A stretch of 27,427 nt of DNA from Lingula anatina (GCF_001039355.2 NW_019773737.1:598832-626258), one strand, 5' to 3'. Shown: positions 10,173 through 19,038, counted from the stretch's first letter. Made by a program: numbers and translations. Notes: generated by a model not told the origin, from the letters alone.

Positions 10173-11902
10173 ATCTGGATAAGCCAGTATTTTATAAATT
10201 TTCTGTAGAAGTTACACAACCCTAAAAAACTTCTGACGTCTCTTACAGCTTTTGGCGTTGGAAACGATTTTATGGCTTCAAGATTTTTCTCATCTGGTCT
10301 TATTCCATTTTTATCTATTACATGGCCTAAATATTTAGCTTTTGGTGTTGCAAACTTACATTTTGATGGTTTAAGTCTGAGATTTGCAGATCTTAGTTTT
10401 TGGAATACTTGGTTTAAAAACTGTTTTAAGTGCTCGTCAAACGTCTTACTCATGACCAAAATATCATCGATGTATATCAGTATTGTTTTCCAATTCATGT
10501 CTCTAAAAATGTGACTCATTAAGGCTTGGAAGCTAACACCAGCATTACGAAGGCCATACGCTAAACGTAAGAATTGAAAGTGACCGTGGTGTGTGATAAA
10601 CGCAGTCTTGTGTTTAGTTTCAGGGTCAAGAGGTAATTGCCAGTATGCACCTGCCATATCTAAACTTGAGAAATATCTAGCACCTGACGTACCTATCGTT
10701 TCAAAAACATCTTCTAAACGTGGGAGTGGCCAATGCATAGGTTTTGTAACTTTATTTAACTTCCGGTAATCAATTGCAAATCTGTATTCTCCATTTTTCT
10801 TTTTTACAAGTGCTACTGGACTACTGTACTCACTCATGCTTTCTTCGATTATACCGTGTTGTAACATTTCGTCTACTTGTTTGACAATTTCATCTTTCAG
10901 CTTCGGTGACGTACGATAAAACGTTTGTTTGACAGGGATATCATTAATTGTGTCAATCCTATGTTGATACATATTTGCTGAACCTAATTCTGATAGATTG
11001 GTAGCAAAAACTTCACGATTACGTCCTAACAACATTTTTAATTGTTGTTTCTGATTTTCACTCATGTCTGAATCTGCAAATTTTATATTTAATTCATCTG
11101 CATTCCGCAATGCTTCTGATAACCTATCACCTTTTTGTGCTGTATGTCCCTTTGACATTTCATTTAAAGCACTGACGCTTGCCAGACTCACTGAACTTGC
11201 AACAGCTAATATTGTTCTTTTGGAAACGAAAATACTTTCATCGCTAGGGTTCATTATTCTATAAGCGGATTTGTTTTTATCAATTGAAACCAAACATTTT
11301 GGTCCGATAAGTTTTTTCTTTGACTCAAGCTTTCGTACTGGTTCTAGTAAAGCTACTGAAATAGAGGAAGAGTGTGATATTTTCACTGGTATTAAGCATT
11401 CACATCTGGGTGGAATAAATTCTGATTTAAAGTTACGCACTAAACCTACTACAGGTGGACTATAAGAAGGTAAGAGCAAATTATAATCAGGCAATGCCAT
11501 GCTATCAGACGATAAATCAATTTTTACATTTTGTTTTCTTAAGAAATCTGTGCCTAATATCAAAGCTCTTGGCAACTGACTAAATACGTGGACTTTATGT
11601 TTTATGATTACATCACCAAAGCAAAGAGGTAGCTCTACTTTTCCTAGAACTTTAATCACAGATCCATCAACAACTGAAACTTCTTTTAATGACGGTTTTT
11701 CGTATGAATTTCGATCCTTTTTCCCTAATTTTGATAAGAAAGATTCCGATACACAAGATATGACTGCACCTGTGTCAACCAAAGCATTGACATGTTGTTT
11801 GTCGATTTGGATTGATACTAGATTATTAGCTTGGTAATCGGAAATAATAGAAATTGGCACTTTTCTATCTTCAATCTTGTTATAAAACCTTTTTTCTTTT
11901 TC
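10151..11902 (-). CDS. pol: Protease and reverse transcriptase (pol, first part)
   Basis: This frame is open from just after a TAA at 11905-11903 and overlaps the gag end by 23 bases. It lies in the +1 frame relative to gag and has no credible ATG near its start (the first upstream-type codon is GTG at 11860), so it is probably expressed as a Gag-Pol product by frameshifting. Near the start is an aspartic protease with ALVDTGAVISC and, further on, a conserved ALILGTDFL flap-end motif. The reverse transcriptase follows from about residue 320 with SPVALVKKKNGEYRFAIDYR, FSSLDMAGAYWQLPL, FLRLAYGLRNAGVSFQ and the catalytic YIDDILVMSK, then the thumb (KYLGHVI, VRSFLGLCNFYRKFIK). At FIK the sequence jumps to out-of-frame residues: the connection region of a few dozen residues is deleted and the frame lost near 10190. 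Confidence 0.95.
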   Translation of the reverse strand, partial: EKEKRFYNKIEDRKVPISIISDYQANNLVSIQIDKQHVNALVDTGAVISCVSESFLSKLGKKDRNSYEKPSLKEVSVVDGSVIKVLGKVELPLCFGDVIIKHKVHVFSQLPRALILGTDFLRKQNVKIDLSSDSMALPDYNLLLPSYSPPVVGLVRNFKSEFIPPRCECLIPVKISHSSSISVALLEPVRKLESKKKLIGPKCLVSIDKNKSAYRIMNPSDESIFVSKRTILAVASSVSLASVSALNEMSKGHTAQKGDRLSEALRNADELNIKFADSDMSENQKQQLKMLLGRNREVFATNLSELGSANMYQHRIDTINDIPVKQTFYRTSPKLKDEIVKQVDEMLQHGIIEESMSEYSSPVALVKKKNGEYRFAIDYRKLNKVTKPMHWPLPRLEDVFETIGTSGARYFSSLDMAGAYWQLPLDPETKHKTAFITHHGHFQFLRLAYGLRNAGVSFQALMSHIFRDMNWKTILIYIDDILVMSKTFDEHLKQFLNQVFQKLRSANLRLKPSKCKFATPKAKYLGHVIDKNGIRPDEKNLEAIKSFPTPKAVRDVRSFLGLCNFYRKFIKYWLIQICRASLH

Positions 11903-12851
11903 TTAGCCGTTTGTTTACACGTGCAGAATGACAGACTTTTGCTATGTGTCCTATTTTACCACAACAATTACAGTTAAAATTGCGACCAAAACAATTAGTT
12001 CTAAGATGCGTGTACTCACCACATCCCTGACATATTGGCCATTTTCTTATCGGATTTCGTTGTTGAGGATAGTTCGTATGTCCAGCTAATGTTAATTTGT
12101 ACTCTGAGCGTCGCAGATACCTGCCGCGTTGTGTCATACTTCTGGGACCTATGGTGTTGGGAGTGAATTTTCCTGGATACTCTATAGGGCTCGATCTTGG
12201 GGTTTCAAAGTTTGTTTCATTTCTGGTTTCGCTTGGTTCTTGCAATATATGGATTGCAGACTGCGCATTGGCGATGTCCTTAATTGAACTCTGAAGAGTG
12301 TCTATTTTCTCTGTTATCATTTTTATGTCATTTCGTTGACCTCTTTTCGTCGGCTGAACTGCGTTTTCTGCAATGCGCGCGTTGTGCATAAGAGAATCAA
12401 AGTCTGTGGGCTCCCTCTGCAATACAAATGGGCGGATTTCGGGGAGTAACCCATTCATTACCACTGTAAATGTCGTCCCCTCATCTAAACGCGCACGTTT
12501 GGCGTCGTGACGCATCGACTCAATGTAACTCTGTACTGGTTCTTCTGGCAGCTGTTGACGTCTGAAAAAATCTGAGGCTTTCTCCCAAGTTTCTCCGGAT
12601 TTCAGTTCATATCGCTGTCGGAACTCGCGGACTAGCGATTTCCAGTCTTTTTGTACTTCCACTGTTAAACAATCGTACCAGTTTAACACTGTTGGATTCA
12701 GTAAGAGAGGAAATAAGGCGGTGATTTGTTCATCTTCTAGTTTTTTGTACTGAGTATAGTTTTCAAATTGTTTTAACCACCTTTCTACATCTTCGTTTGC
12801 GTTACCAGTAAACTCTTCTGGCGCTAAAGTCAAATCTGACAACATCTTCAT
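11880..12851 (-). CDS. gag: Gag capsid/nucleocapsid protein
   Basis: A 323-residue frame begins at an ATG right after a 13-base A tract (minus strand) that closes the leader. Residues about 1-150 fit the retrotransposon Gag capsid fold (EEFTGNANEDVERWLKQFEN, LNWYDCL, FRQRYELKSGETW, RRQQLPEEPVQSYIESM). A spacer leads to two CCHC zinc knuckles near residues 275-310: CQGCGEYTHLRTNC and CNCCGKIGHIAKVC, each C-X2-C-X4-H-X4-C, which bind the element's RNA during packaging. The tail is strongly basic (RVNKRLRKRKKVL). No internal stop or frameshift is visible, so gag is the best-preserved gene of the element. The pol frame begins inside its last codons, in the +1 frame. Confidence 0.93.
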   Translation of the reverse strand: MKMLSDLTLAPEEFTGNANEDVERWLKQFENYTQYKKLEDEQITALFPLLLNPTVLNWYDCLTVEVQKDWKSLVREFRQRYELKSGETWEKASDFFRRQQLPEEPVQSYIESMRHDAKRARLDEGTTFTVVMNGLLPEIRPFVLQREPTDFDSLMHNARIAENAVQPTKRGQRNDIKMITEKIDTLQSSIKDIANAQSAIHILQEPSETRNETNFETPRSSPIEYPGKFTPNTIGPRSMTQRGRYLRRSEYKLTLAGHTNYPQQRNPIRKWPICQGCGEYTHLRTNCFGRNFNCNCCGKIGHIAKVCHSARVNKRLRKRKKVL

Positions 12852-13053
12852 TTTTTTTTTTTTCAGTTATTAATTGTTGCTTGGGTAATGACTTTTGGCG
12901 ATTTTCAATACCCAGCATACTCAGTTTTCGCTGCACTGGGGCACTGACGATGTTTGCCCTTGGGTGGATGGTGTGAACCCATCGGTGTCTACGCTCCTGC
13001 TGCCGTTATGACCATAACTGTATCGCCGTTCCGCTTGCCTCGGTAGAGCGGGG
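12852..13053 (-). other. Retrotransposon 5' leader
   Basis: Untranslated stretch between the primer-binding site and gag on the minus strand. It is more GC-rich than the LTR and ends with a run of A just before the gag ATG. It probably holds the packaging signal, though no specific structure is claimed. Confidence 0.6.
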
Positions 13054-13072
13054 ATCGATTTTTCCTCCACCA
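13054..13072 (-). other. Primer-binding site (tRNA-primed)
   Basis: Two bases after the LTR end (minus strand) the sequence reads TGGTGGAGGAAAAATCGAT. The leading TGG is complementary to the CCA end of a tRNA and the position is right for minus-strand priming in LTR retrotransposons. I could not identify the tRNA. Confidence 0.65.
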
Positions 13073-13074
13073 CT

Positions 13075-13604
13075 TGTTATAGTGAGGAATGACGACAGCA
13101 GTTTGGAGCTTTCGAACGTTTATTCACCGACTCTTGCTTCTTACAACTTCACAAATATTTATACTCAATTTCTCCGTACTGATCACGCATTTACTTGTTT
13201 TCTTTTCCATTGTCTTTGCGTGATTACAAAATATTTTCCATTCCCATGTTGCAAGTCACTATGCAACATTTCCTTATCAGGTAATCCCTAAGAAACTTGT
13301 TTTCAATTAAAGATATCTAAAATATTATTTGGATTACTCATGCTTGGACCTTATCCAAAACTCAGCTATCATGTGATAAATAGATGATCAAAATTATTAT
13401 ATGTTATGAAATTAACCAATCACATTAACTGTTACTGACTTTGACCTTTTCCATCTTTTTCTGACACTAAAAACATGTTCTACACTTGTTGACTCTTGGA
13501 GAAACTTAACTTACACTCAATAACTCTCTGTCCTTTTACTCTTTTGATTCCGCTTTAATTGTTATCTGTGATTAGTGAAAGTGTAAGTAATTTGCTTTAC
13601 AACA
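13075..13604 (-). repeat. 5' LTR of the gypsy element
   Basis: 530 bp bounded on the + strand by TGTTATA and TTTACAACA, i.e. TG...CA ends with short imperfect inverted repeats. On the minus strand it ends two bases from the primer-binding site. It contains a TATA box and a polyadenylation signal in the expected order. Its outer edge abuts GATATTTTCCC, the middle of an A-unit repeat. No second copy is visible at the other end of the element. Confidence 0.8.
13119..13163 (-). promoter_or_regulatory. LTR TATA box and AATAAA signal
   Basis: On the minus strand TATAAATA (13163-13156) is followed about 30 bases later by AATAAA (13124-13119). This fits a compact LTR in which transcription starts shortly after the TATA box and the polyadenylation signal lies in or near the R region. 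U3 would be about 440 bp. Confidence 0.6.
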
Positions 13605-14481
13605 GATATTTTCCCACATAACCTCAATGTCATATGGGGAGAAATGTCCCTGCACGCAATATATAGTAAGCTCGCCACAACCTGTAACCTTGAAAATACT
13701 ATTTACGATTTCACAGTACGTTATTCGTGATAAAAGTTATCTTGGCTCTTGCGCGTGCTCAGGGAAGACGGAACTGGTAAAACTACCCCCTCATGCCTAC
13801 CTGTCCTTGTAGCATTATGGCGGGAGTTTGAGAAAACGTTCCTTAAGTCAAAACTAAAGGTATCGCGCTAGCTTGCGCCATTGCATCTTGACAATTTAAG
13901 CGTTTTGTTCATGTACTTTAAGGCAGATCATTTAAATAACAAATCTACAAACACAGTAAGAGCACAAATACAAAATGGCAGCATTTTCGGTTACCAGCAA
14001 TTGAGAATAACGACAATATGAGTACAATACCAAGTACCTGCTAACTGTAACATATCGCCACGGTGAAACAGTTTCAAACCTAAAACGAAGACAACAAACA
14101 GCTTGTCGAAGCTTTCTATTCCTTATTGTCAACTGTTATCCTCCGTGAGTGCTGCAAACTGGACTTCTCGAACGCAAACATTTACAAAACCTTCCAAAAC
14201 GACTGGCCCCAGCGACTCGCAAGGCATACTTGCGCCTTTCCATTGCAACCTTTCCTCTAGTCCTACGAACCCCACGGATTCTACTGCAACCAAAATTCGC
14301 TGGGGCCATACGATCCTAAAATTCGTGCGCCCGGTTGTGACCATGGCTTTAATGGGTGGTACAGTCGCAGAAAACCGCGGCAACAACGGCTCCATTTTCG
14401 AAGAAGCCACACGGAGGATGTAAGGCAACTGTAATGAGACTGTTGGGGTTTTTAACGCGTTAACTTTTCAACCGGCAAACC
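13605..14481. repeat. A unit 1 (long type), cut by gypsy LTR
   Basis: Long-type A unit, closely matching 18183-19038. On the minus strand it has the signal-peptide exon homology (around 14030-14110) but lacks the MNNF start present in units 3 and 6. Its second-exon homology is truncated at 13605 by the LTR. Confidence 0.8.
14129..14344 (-). CDS. Conserved 71-aa frame in long A unit (uncertain)
   Basis: A frame starting at an ATG in good context (GCCATGG on the minus strand) runs MVTTGRTNFRIVWPQRILVA onward to TGA. The same 72-codon frame with the same length and few substitutions is present in the other long unit at 18707-18922, while surrounding A sequence has several indels. In the short A units only the first dozen codons survive before a junction to other sequence. 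No family is recognised; conservation could simply reflect recent duplication. Confidence 0.2.
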   Translation of the reverse strand: MVTTGRTNFRIVWPQRILVAVESVGFVGLEERLQWKGASMPCESLGPVVLEGFVNVCVREVQFAALTEDNS

Positions 14482-15007
14482 GATATTTTCCCACATAACC
14501 TCAGTGTCATATGGGGAGAAATGTCCCTGCACGCAATATATAGTAAGATCGCCACAGCCTGTAACCTTGAAAATACTATTTATTTTTTCTTGAAGCGTTA
14601 TCGAAGGCGTTTGAGAAAACCTTCCTGTAAGTCAAAATTAAAGGTATCGCGCTAGCTTGCGCCATTGCATTTTGTCAATTTAAGCGTTTTGTACGGGTAC
14701 TTCAAGGCAGGTCATTTAAATAACAAATGCAGAATTTTCGATTACCAGCAATTGGGAATAACGACAATGAGAATACAATACCAAGTAACTGTAAACTGTT
14801 TGAGAAAACAGTTAACTGTCAAACCCAAAAACATACGATCCTAAAATTCGTGCGCCCAGTTGTAACCATGGCTAAAATGGGTGCTACAGTCGCAGAAATC
14901 CGCGGCAACAACGGCTCCATTTTCGAGGAAGCCACACGGGGGAAGTAAGGCAACTGTAATGAGACTGTTGGGGTATTTCAACGCGCTAACATTTCAACCG
15001 GCAAACC
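14482..15007. repeat. A unit 2 (short type)
   Basis: 526-bp short A unit, matching 19039-19570. Relative to the long type it lacks about 110 bp of the intron-like part and the segment upstream of the exon 1 homology, so the sequence passes directly from the CGATCCTAAAATTCG region into the exon 1 homology. Its exon 2 homology is open up to a stop after EKLTR. Confidence 0.8.
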
Positions 15008-15807
15008 GATATTTTCCCACAACCTCAATGTCATATGGGGAGAAATGTCCCTGCACGCAATATATAGTAAGCTCGCCACAGCCTGTAACCTTGAAAATAC
15101 TATTTACGATTTCACCGTACGTCATTCGTGATAAAAGTTATCTTGGCTCTTGCGCGTGCTCAGCCCGCACGAAAATGCAGTAGTATCGAAGTAGCAAAGA
15201 AGCATTAACGCAGTAGTGGTGTGGAGCATATTTGCAGTAGAAATACAGCATAGCCTACTGCAATTCTACTTCAAAAATTACATAGGGTTGTACAGAGGAG
15301 GAGCATTAATGCAGTAGATTAGCAGCATGATAGAAGCATGTTTCAAATATGCTAATTAGCTCCCACATCGAAGCAGATTTGAAGCATGTTTGCAGTATGA
15401 TTGCAGTAGTCTACTGCGCTGGAGTATCTACTTCGTTTTCATGCGGGAGGGAAGACGGAACTGGTAAAACTACCCCCATATGTCTACCTGTCCTTGTAGT
15501 GTTATCGCGGGAGTTTGAGAAAACGTTCCTGTAAGTCAAAACTAAAGGTATCGCGCTAGCTTGCGCCATTGCATCTTGTCAATTTAAGCGTTTTGTTCAT
15601 GTACTTTAAGGCAGATCATTTAAATAACAAATCTACAAACACAGTAAGAGCACAAATACAAAATGACAGCATTTTCGGTTACCAGCAATTGAGAATAACG
15701 ACAATATGAGTACAATACCAAGTACCTGCTAACTGTAACATATCGCCACGGTGAAACAGGTTCAAACCCAGAACGAAGACAACAAACAGCTTGACGAAGT
15801 TGTTCAT
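15006..15807 (-). pseudogene. Signal-peptide gene copy, frameshifted exon 2
   Basis: Exon 1 (15807-15726) encodes MNNFVKLFVVFVLGLNLF and is identical in protein to the copy at 20086. It ends in AGCAG followed by GTACTT. The candidate second exon starts at 15082 after ...TTACAG and reads GCGELTIYCVQGHFSPYDIE before a 2-base deletion shifts the frame and leads to an early stop. The intron is interrupted by the 284-bp MITE. The TATA box at 15918-15925 is intact. I read this as a damaged paralogue of the 19436-20086 copy. Confidence 0.35.
15164..15447. mobile_element. 284-bp MITE with GCAGTAG motif array
   Basis: Ends are CCCGCACGAAAATGCAGTAG and, inverted, CCCGCATGAAAACGAAGTAG, an imperfect TIR of about 20 bp. 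It sits between two AG dinucleotides where A units 1, 4 and 6 read CTCAGGGAAG without interruption, so the empty site is visible in the same window and the target duplication is 2 bp (AG). Inside, GCAGTAG occurs about five times, CTACTGC twice, and GAAGCA/AGCAT words many times, giving a short-motif array across the whole element. It has no coding capacity. The superfamily is not assigned. Confidence 0.85.
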
Positions 15808-15917
15808 TTTCGTAAACTTGTTTCTTCTCCTTATTGTCGACTGATGTTCTCCGTGAGTGGAATTTGGCGTCTCAAACTTGAACGTTTGCAATAACTTTAA
15901 AACTGCGTTGCCGTCGG

Positions 15918-15925
15918 TTTATATA
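15918..15925 (-). promoter_or_regulatory. TATA box of A unit 3 gene copy
   Basis: TATATAAA on the minus strand, about 110 bases before the MNNF start codon, leaving room for a transcription start about 30 bases downstream and an 80-base 5' UTR. It is conserved at the sister site 20197-20204. Confidence 0.45.
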
Positions 15926-15980
15926 GAATTCTGTGCTCTTCCCGTGGGCGTTTCGATAGATGACAGGTTTGAAAATCCTT

Positions 15981-16605
15981 TCGGTTGACACGCCCCATCT
16001 GGGTGGATCTAGACAATTGTCTCTAACATTTGATACGCTACCACGTTGCACCCGTCACTAAGGGCTAATTCCTACTGAGACTATCGTTCTACGCACATCG
16101 ATCCAGCTTTGCGGGGACTCAAGGTGAATGCAATCAGGTCAACAAATGAACACGCCCACTCTTGAAATCAACGTGGTCGTAGAATCCCCAGCTTTTCTGT
16201 TCTGCTCGGCGCCGGGAGGAGGCGTGATAAGCTGTTGATCTGCTTTCATTCAGCGAGACCCCCTGCGGAGTTGGATCGATCCACGTAGACCGACAGTTTC
16301 ATTGGATATGCCCCTACATTGTGTAAAGGTAAATTAAAAATCTGGAAACTTGTCAACGGAGGTAGTCTTTGACGTTTCAGAGAAAATTACCTAAAATTTC
16401 AGGCTATAAACAATTTAGTTTTATTATTTGACCTTTAAGATTTGCAGGCCTGAAATTAAAGTTGAAATATGATCGTGTTTTTGTCATCCCCGGCAGAATG
16501 ACGCACAACTCAGCAAGAAGAGGAAGGGAGCCGATTTTACACGGCTTGAATTGAAAAAATGACATGCTCCATTAATGAAACCCAATTAAAGGAGCCTACC
16601 AAAAT
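15981..16605. repeat. B segment, copy 1
   Basis: Begins TCGGTTGACACGCCCCATCT and runs to AAAAT before the N at 16606. Near-identical to 16607-17231 and 20261-20886. It lies directly upstream (minus strand) of the A-unit TATA box, so it includes whatever promoter sequence that gene copy has. Its second half is a diverged relative of the D array (shared GATCGATCTACGTA and AGAATGACGCAC words). No coding frame is convincing. Confidence 0.85.
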
Positions 16606-16606
16606 N
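16606..16606. other. Single N at B/B tandem junction
   Basis: The N falls exactly where one B copy ends and the next begins (AAAAT N TCGGTTGAC). The intact tail elsewhere reads GGTTTCGGTGG, so TTCGGT is shared by both sides. Either unequal recombination at this microhomology or an assembly join would give this. Confidence 0.6.
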
Positions 16607-17231
16607 TCGGTTGACACGCCCCATCTGGGTAGATCTAGACAATTGTCTCTAACATTTGATACGCAACCAAGTTGCACCCGTCACAAAGGGCTAATTCCTA
16701 CTGAGACTATCGTTCTACGCACATCGATCCAGCTTTGCGGGGACTCAAGGTGAATGCAATCAGGTTAACAAATGAACACGCCCACTCTTGAAATCAACGT
16801 GGTTGTAGAATCCCCAGCTTTTCTGTTCTGCTCGGCGCCGGGAGGAGGCGTGATAAGCTGTTGATCTGCTTTCATTCAGCGAGACCCCCTGCGGAGTTGA
16901 ATCGATCTACGTAGACCGACAGTTTCATTGGAAATGCCCCTACATTGTGTAAAGGTAAATTAAAAATCTGGAAACTTGTCAACGGAGGTAGTCTTTGACG
17001 TTTCAGAGAAAATTACCTAAAATTTCAGGCTATAAACAATTTAGTTTTATTATTTGACCTTAAAGATTTGCAGGCCTGAAATTAAAGTTGAAATATGATC
17101 GTGTTTTTGTCATCCCCGGCAGAATGCCGCACAACTCAGCAAGAAGAGGAAGGGAGCCGATTTTACACGGCTTGAATTGAAAAAATGACATGCTCCATTA
17201 ATGAAACCCAATTAAAGGAGCCTACAAAACT
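16607..17231. repeat. B segment, copy 2 (tandem)
   Basis: Differs from the preceding copy at only a few bases per hundred. Continues into a B tail (to about 17324) that leads to the LINE insertion. Confidence 0.85.
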
Positions 17232-17324
17232 GGTTTCGGTGGAAATTACTTATATGCGGTTTTAGATCAATAAGGATGTTTTGCCAAAAGAAGCAATACC
17301 TTCCATTATTTCTTTGAAATAAAT

Positions 17325-18058
17325 TCATTCCCAAAATTTAGAGAAGTTCAAAAGTGAGACACACTGAACCCTTTCTTTTTGAATATATTAATTGATGGCA
17401 TACTTAGACTTACAGATAAATCAAAAAGCAAAGCCCCACCAAACCTTTTACTGGTCTTTTTTATGCAGACGATCTAGTTTTGTTTTTGGCAAGTGCCTCA
17501 GGCCTTCAGAATACCAGTAGTTTAAAATGCTTAGAAAAACACTGTCATAGATAGAGGTTAACTGTTCATTAAAAAAAGACGAAAGTTGTTATTTTTAATG
17601 TTAAGGAAGAAATACATGGTCACACTGTTGGAAATAGAGAGTTTTTTTTTTTTACTTTCATAACCAGTTGGTGCCAGTAGTAACAAGCTAGCTACATGTG
17701 TAACTAGGTCTCCTTTTCACAAGGTCTGGCACTCTAGCCCCTGCACAACAAAATTTATATATAAAGCCTTCTTCAGTCAAGCTAGTAACAATCCCATCTT
17801 CTTAAAAGAAAAAAGACTTTATGAAACAATGATTTTCCAAGTTGCAGCATATGGAGCTGTAACATTGGGTTACACCCCATTTTATGATAAGTCCTCAACA
17901 GAAAAAATACATCTCCAAATTCGCTAGCACCTTTTAGGGGTGCATTCTAAATCTAGTGATTATGCTGTTCGGGGGGAACTTGGGCGCCAAATTCAGATAC
18001 AAGTAATTAAATACTGGGTCAATATTTTATAATAAGATGACTGTGTTCCACTTAAACG
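17325..18058 (+). mobile_element. LINE fragment, 5'-truncated, 3' lost
   Basis: A decayed reverse-transcriptase region. The coding remnant shows the catalytic FYADDLVLF box (codons for YADD at 17462-17473), preceded by a RQGD-LSP-like stretch and followed by remnants such as KTKVVIFN and AYGAVTLGY, but stops and frame changes are frequent. It matches 20980-21715 closely. The style fits the Jockey/CR1/L2-like group of non-LTR retrotransposons. The fragment starts next to AAATAAAT and ends abruptly at the N at 18059, so its 3' end is missing here. Confidence 0.8.
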
Positions 18059-18059
18059 N
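18059..18059. other. Single N at LINE/A-unit junction
   Basis: Sequence changes abruptly from LINE to the tail of an A unit. In the sister block the LINE continues for about 1 kb beyond this point, so this is a breakpoint or a contig join. Confidence 0.6.
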
Positions 18060-18182
18060 CGTGGCTTAAATGGGTGCTACAGTCGTAGAGATCGATTCGC
18101 AAGGAAGCCACACAGAGGATGTAAGGCAACAGTAATGAGACTGTTGGGGTTTTTAACGCGCTAAATTTTCAACCGGCAAACC

Positions 18183-19038
18183 GATATTTTCCCACATAAC
18201 CTCAATGTCATAGGGTAAAAAAATCCCTGCACGCAATATATAGTAAGCTCGTCACAGCCTGTAACCTTGGAAATACTATTTACGATTTCACCGTACGTCA
18301 TTCGTGATAAAAGTTATCTTGGCTCTTGCGCGCGCTCAGGGAAGACGGAACTGGTAAAACTACCCCCTCATGTCTACCTGTCCTTGTAGTGTTATCGCGG
18401 GAGTTTGAGAAAACGTTCCTGTAAGTCAAAACTAAAGGTATCGCGCTAGCTTGCGCTATTGCATCTTGTCAATTTAAGCGTTTTGTTCATGTACTTTAAG
18501 GCACATTATTTAAATAACAAATCTACAAACACAGTAAGAGCACAAATACAAAATGGCAGCATTTTCGGTTACCAGCAATTGAGAATAACGACAATATGAG
18601 TACAATACCAAGTACCTGCTAACTGTAACATATCGCCACGATGAAACAGGTTCAAACCCAAAAAGAAGACAACAAACAGCTTGGCGAAGCTTTCTATTCT
18701 TTATTGTCAACTGTTGTCCTCCGTGAGTGCTGCAAACTGGACTTCTCGAACGCAAACATTTACAAAACCTTCCAAAACGAATGGCCCCAGCGACTCGCAA
18801 GGCAGACTTGCGCCTTTCCATTGCAACCTTTCCTCTAGTCCTACGAACCCCACGGATTCTACTGCAACCAAAATTCGCTGGGGCCATACGATCCTAAAAT
18901 TCGTGCGCCCGGTTGTGACCATGGCAGAAATCCGCGGCAACAACGGCTCCATTTTCGAGGAAGCCACACGGAGGATGTAAGGCAACTGTAATGAGACTGT
19001 TGGGGTTTTTAACGCGCTAAATTTTCAACCGGCAAACC
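18183..19038. repeat. A unit 4 (long type)
   Basis: Sister of A unit 1. The exon 2 homology on the minus strand has lost one base (CATAGGGTAAAAAAATCC on the + strand), which shifts its frame; the exon 1 homology lacks the MNNF start. Confidence 0.8.
18707..18922 (-). CDS. Conserved 71-aa frame, second copy (uncertain)
   Basis: Counterpart of 14129-14344: same start context, same length, and substitutions such as GASLPCESLGP against GASMPCESLGP. Function unknown and coding status unproven. Confidence 0.2.
   Translation of the reverse strand: MVTTGRTNFRIVWPQRILVAVESVGFVGLEERLQWKGASLPCESLGPFVLEGFVNVCVREVQFAALTEDNS

Larger units (their letters stand above)
7984..13604 (-). mobile_element. Ty3/gypsy chromovirus, defective, single LTR
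   Basis: Read on the minus strand the order is LTR (13604-13075), primer-binding site, leader, gag (12851-11880), then pol with protease, reverse transcriptase, RNase H, integrase and a C-terminal chromodomain (11902-7984). The order RT-RNase H-integrase, the YIDD motif and the chromodomain place it in the chromovirus branch of Ty3/gypsy. Breaks: pol is split into three frames, with a deletion at the RT/RNase H junction near 10190 and a frame change in the integrase near 8700-8740, and an RNase H catalytic aspartate is missing near 9820. No matching 3' LTR is found to the left. The right LTR ends inside an A-unit repeat. It is most likely unable to move on its own. Confidence 0.93.
15008..15980. 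repeat. A unit 3 (exon type) with MITE inside
   Basis: Matches 19571-20260. From its start to the B segment it is 973 bp against 690 in the sister copy; removing the 284-bp MITE and the 2-bp duplication leaves 687, which confirms the insertion. Carries a TATA box and an intact signal-peptide exon on the minus strand. Confidence 0.85.
13605..18058. repeat. Higher-order repeat block 1 (A-A-A-B-B-LINE)
   Basis: Contains A units starting at 13605, 14482 and 15008, two tandem B segments (15981 and 16607) and a truncated LINE piece. The same order with near-identical sequence recurs at 18060-22760. Differences in this copy: its left end is cut by the gypsy LTR, a 284-bp MITE is inserted, B is doubled across an N, and the LINE 3' part is lost at the N at 18059. 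Confidence 0.85.

Noticed and set aside
8046-12294. Forward-strand frames of 60-90 codons across the retrotransposon
   Set aside because: They are antisense shadows of gag and pol and show no independent features.
12900-13072. tRNA-like words (CGGTAGAGC, ending in CCACCA) on the + strand next to the LTR
   Set aside because: The CCACCA is the complement of the primer-binding site. I cannot fold a complete cloverleaf with D, anticodon and T arms, so no tRNA gene is called.
18510-18887. 125-aa minus-strand frame in A unit 4
   Set aside because: It runs in a different frame from the signal-peptide exon and the conserved 71-aa frame, is cysteine/arginine-rich in a random-looking way, and is not kept at full length in A unit 1.
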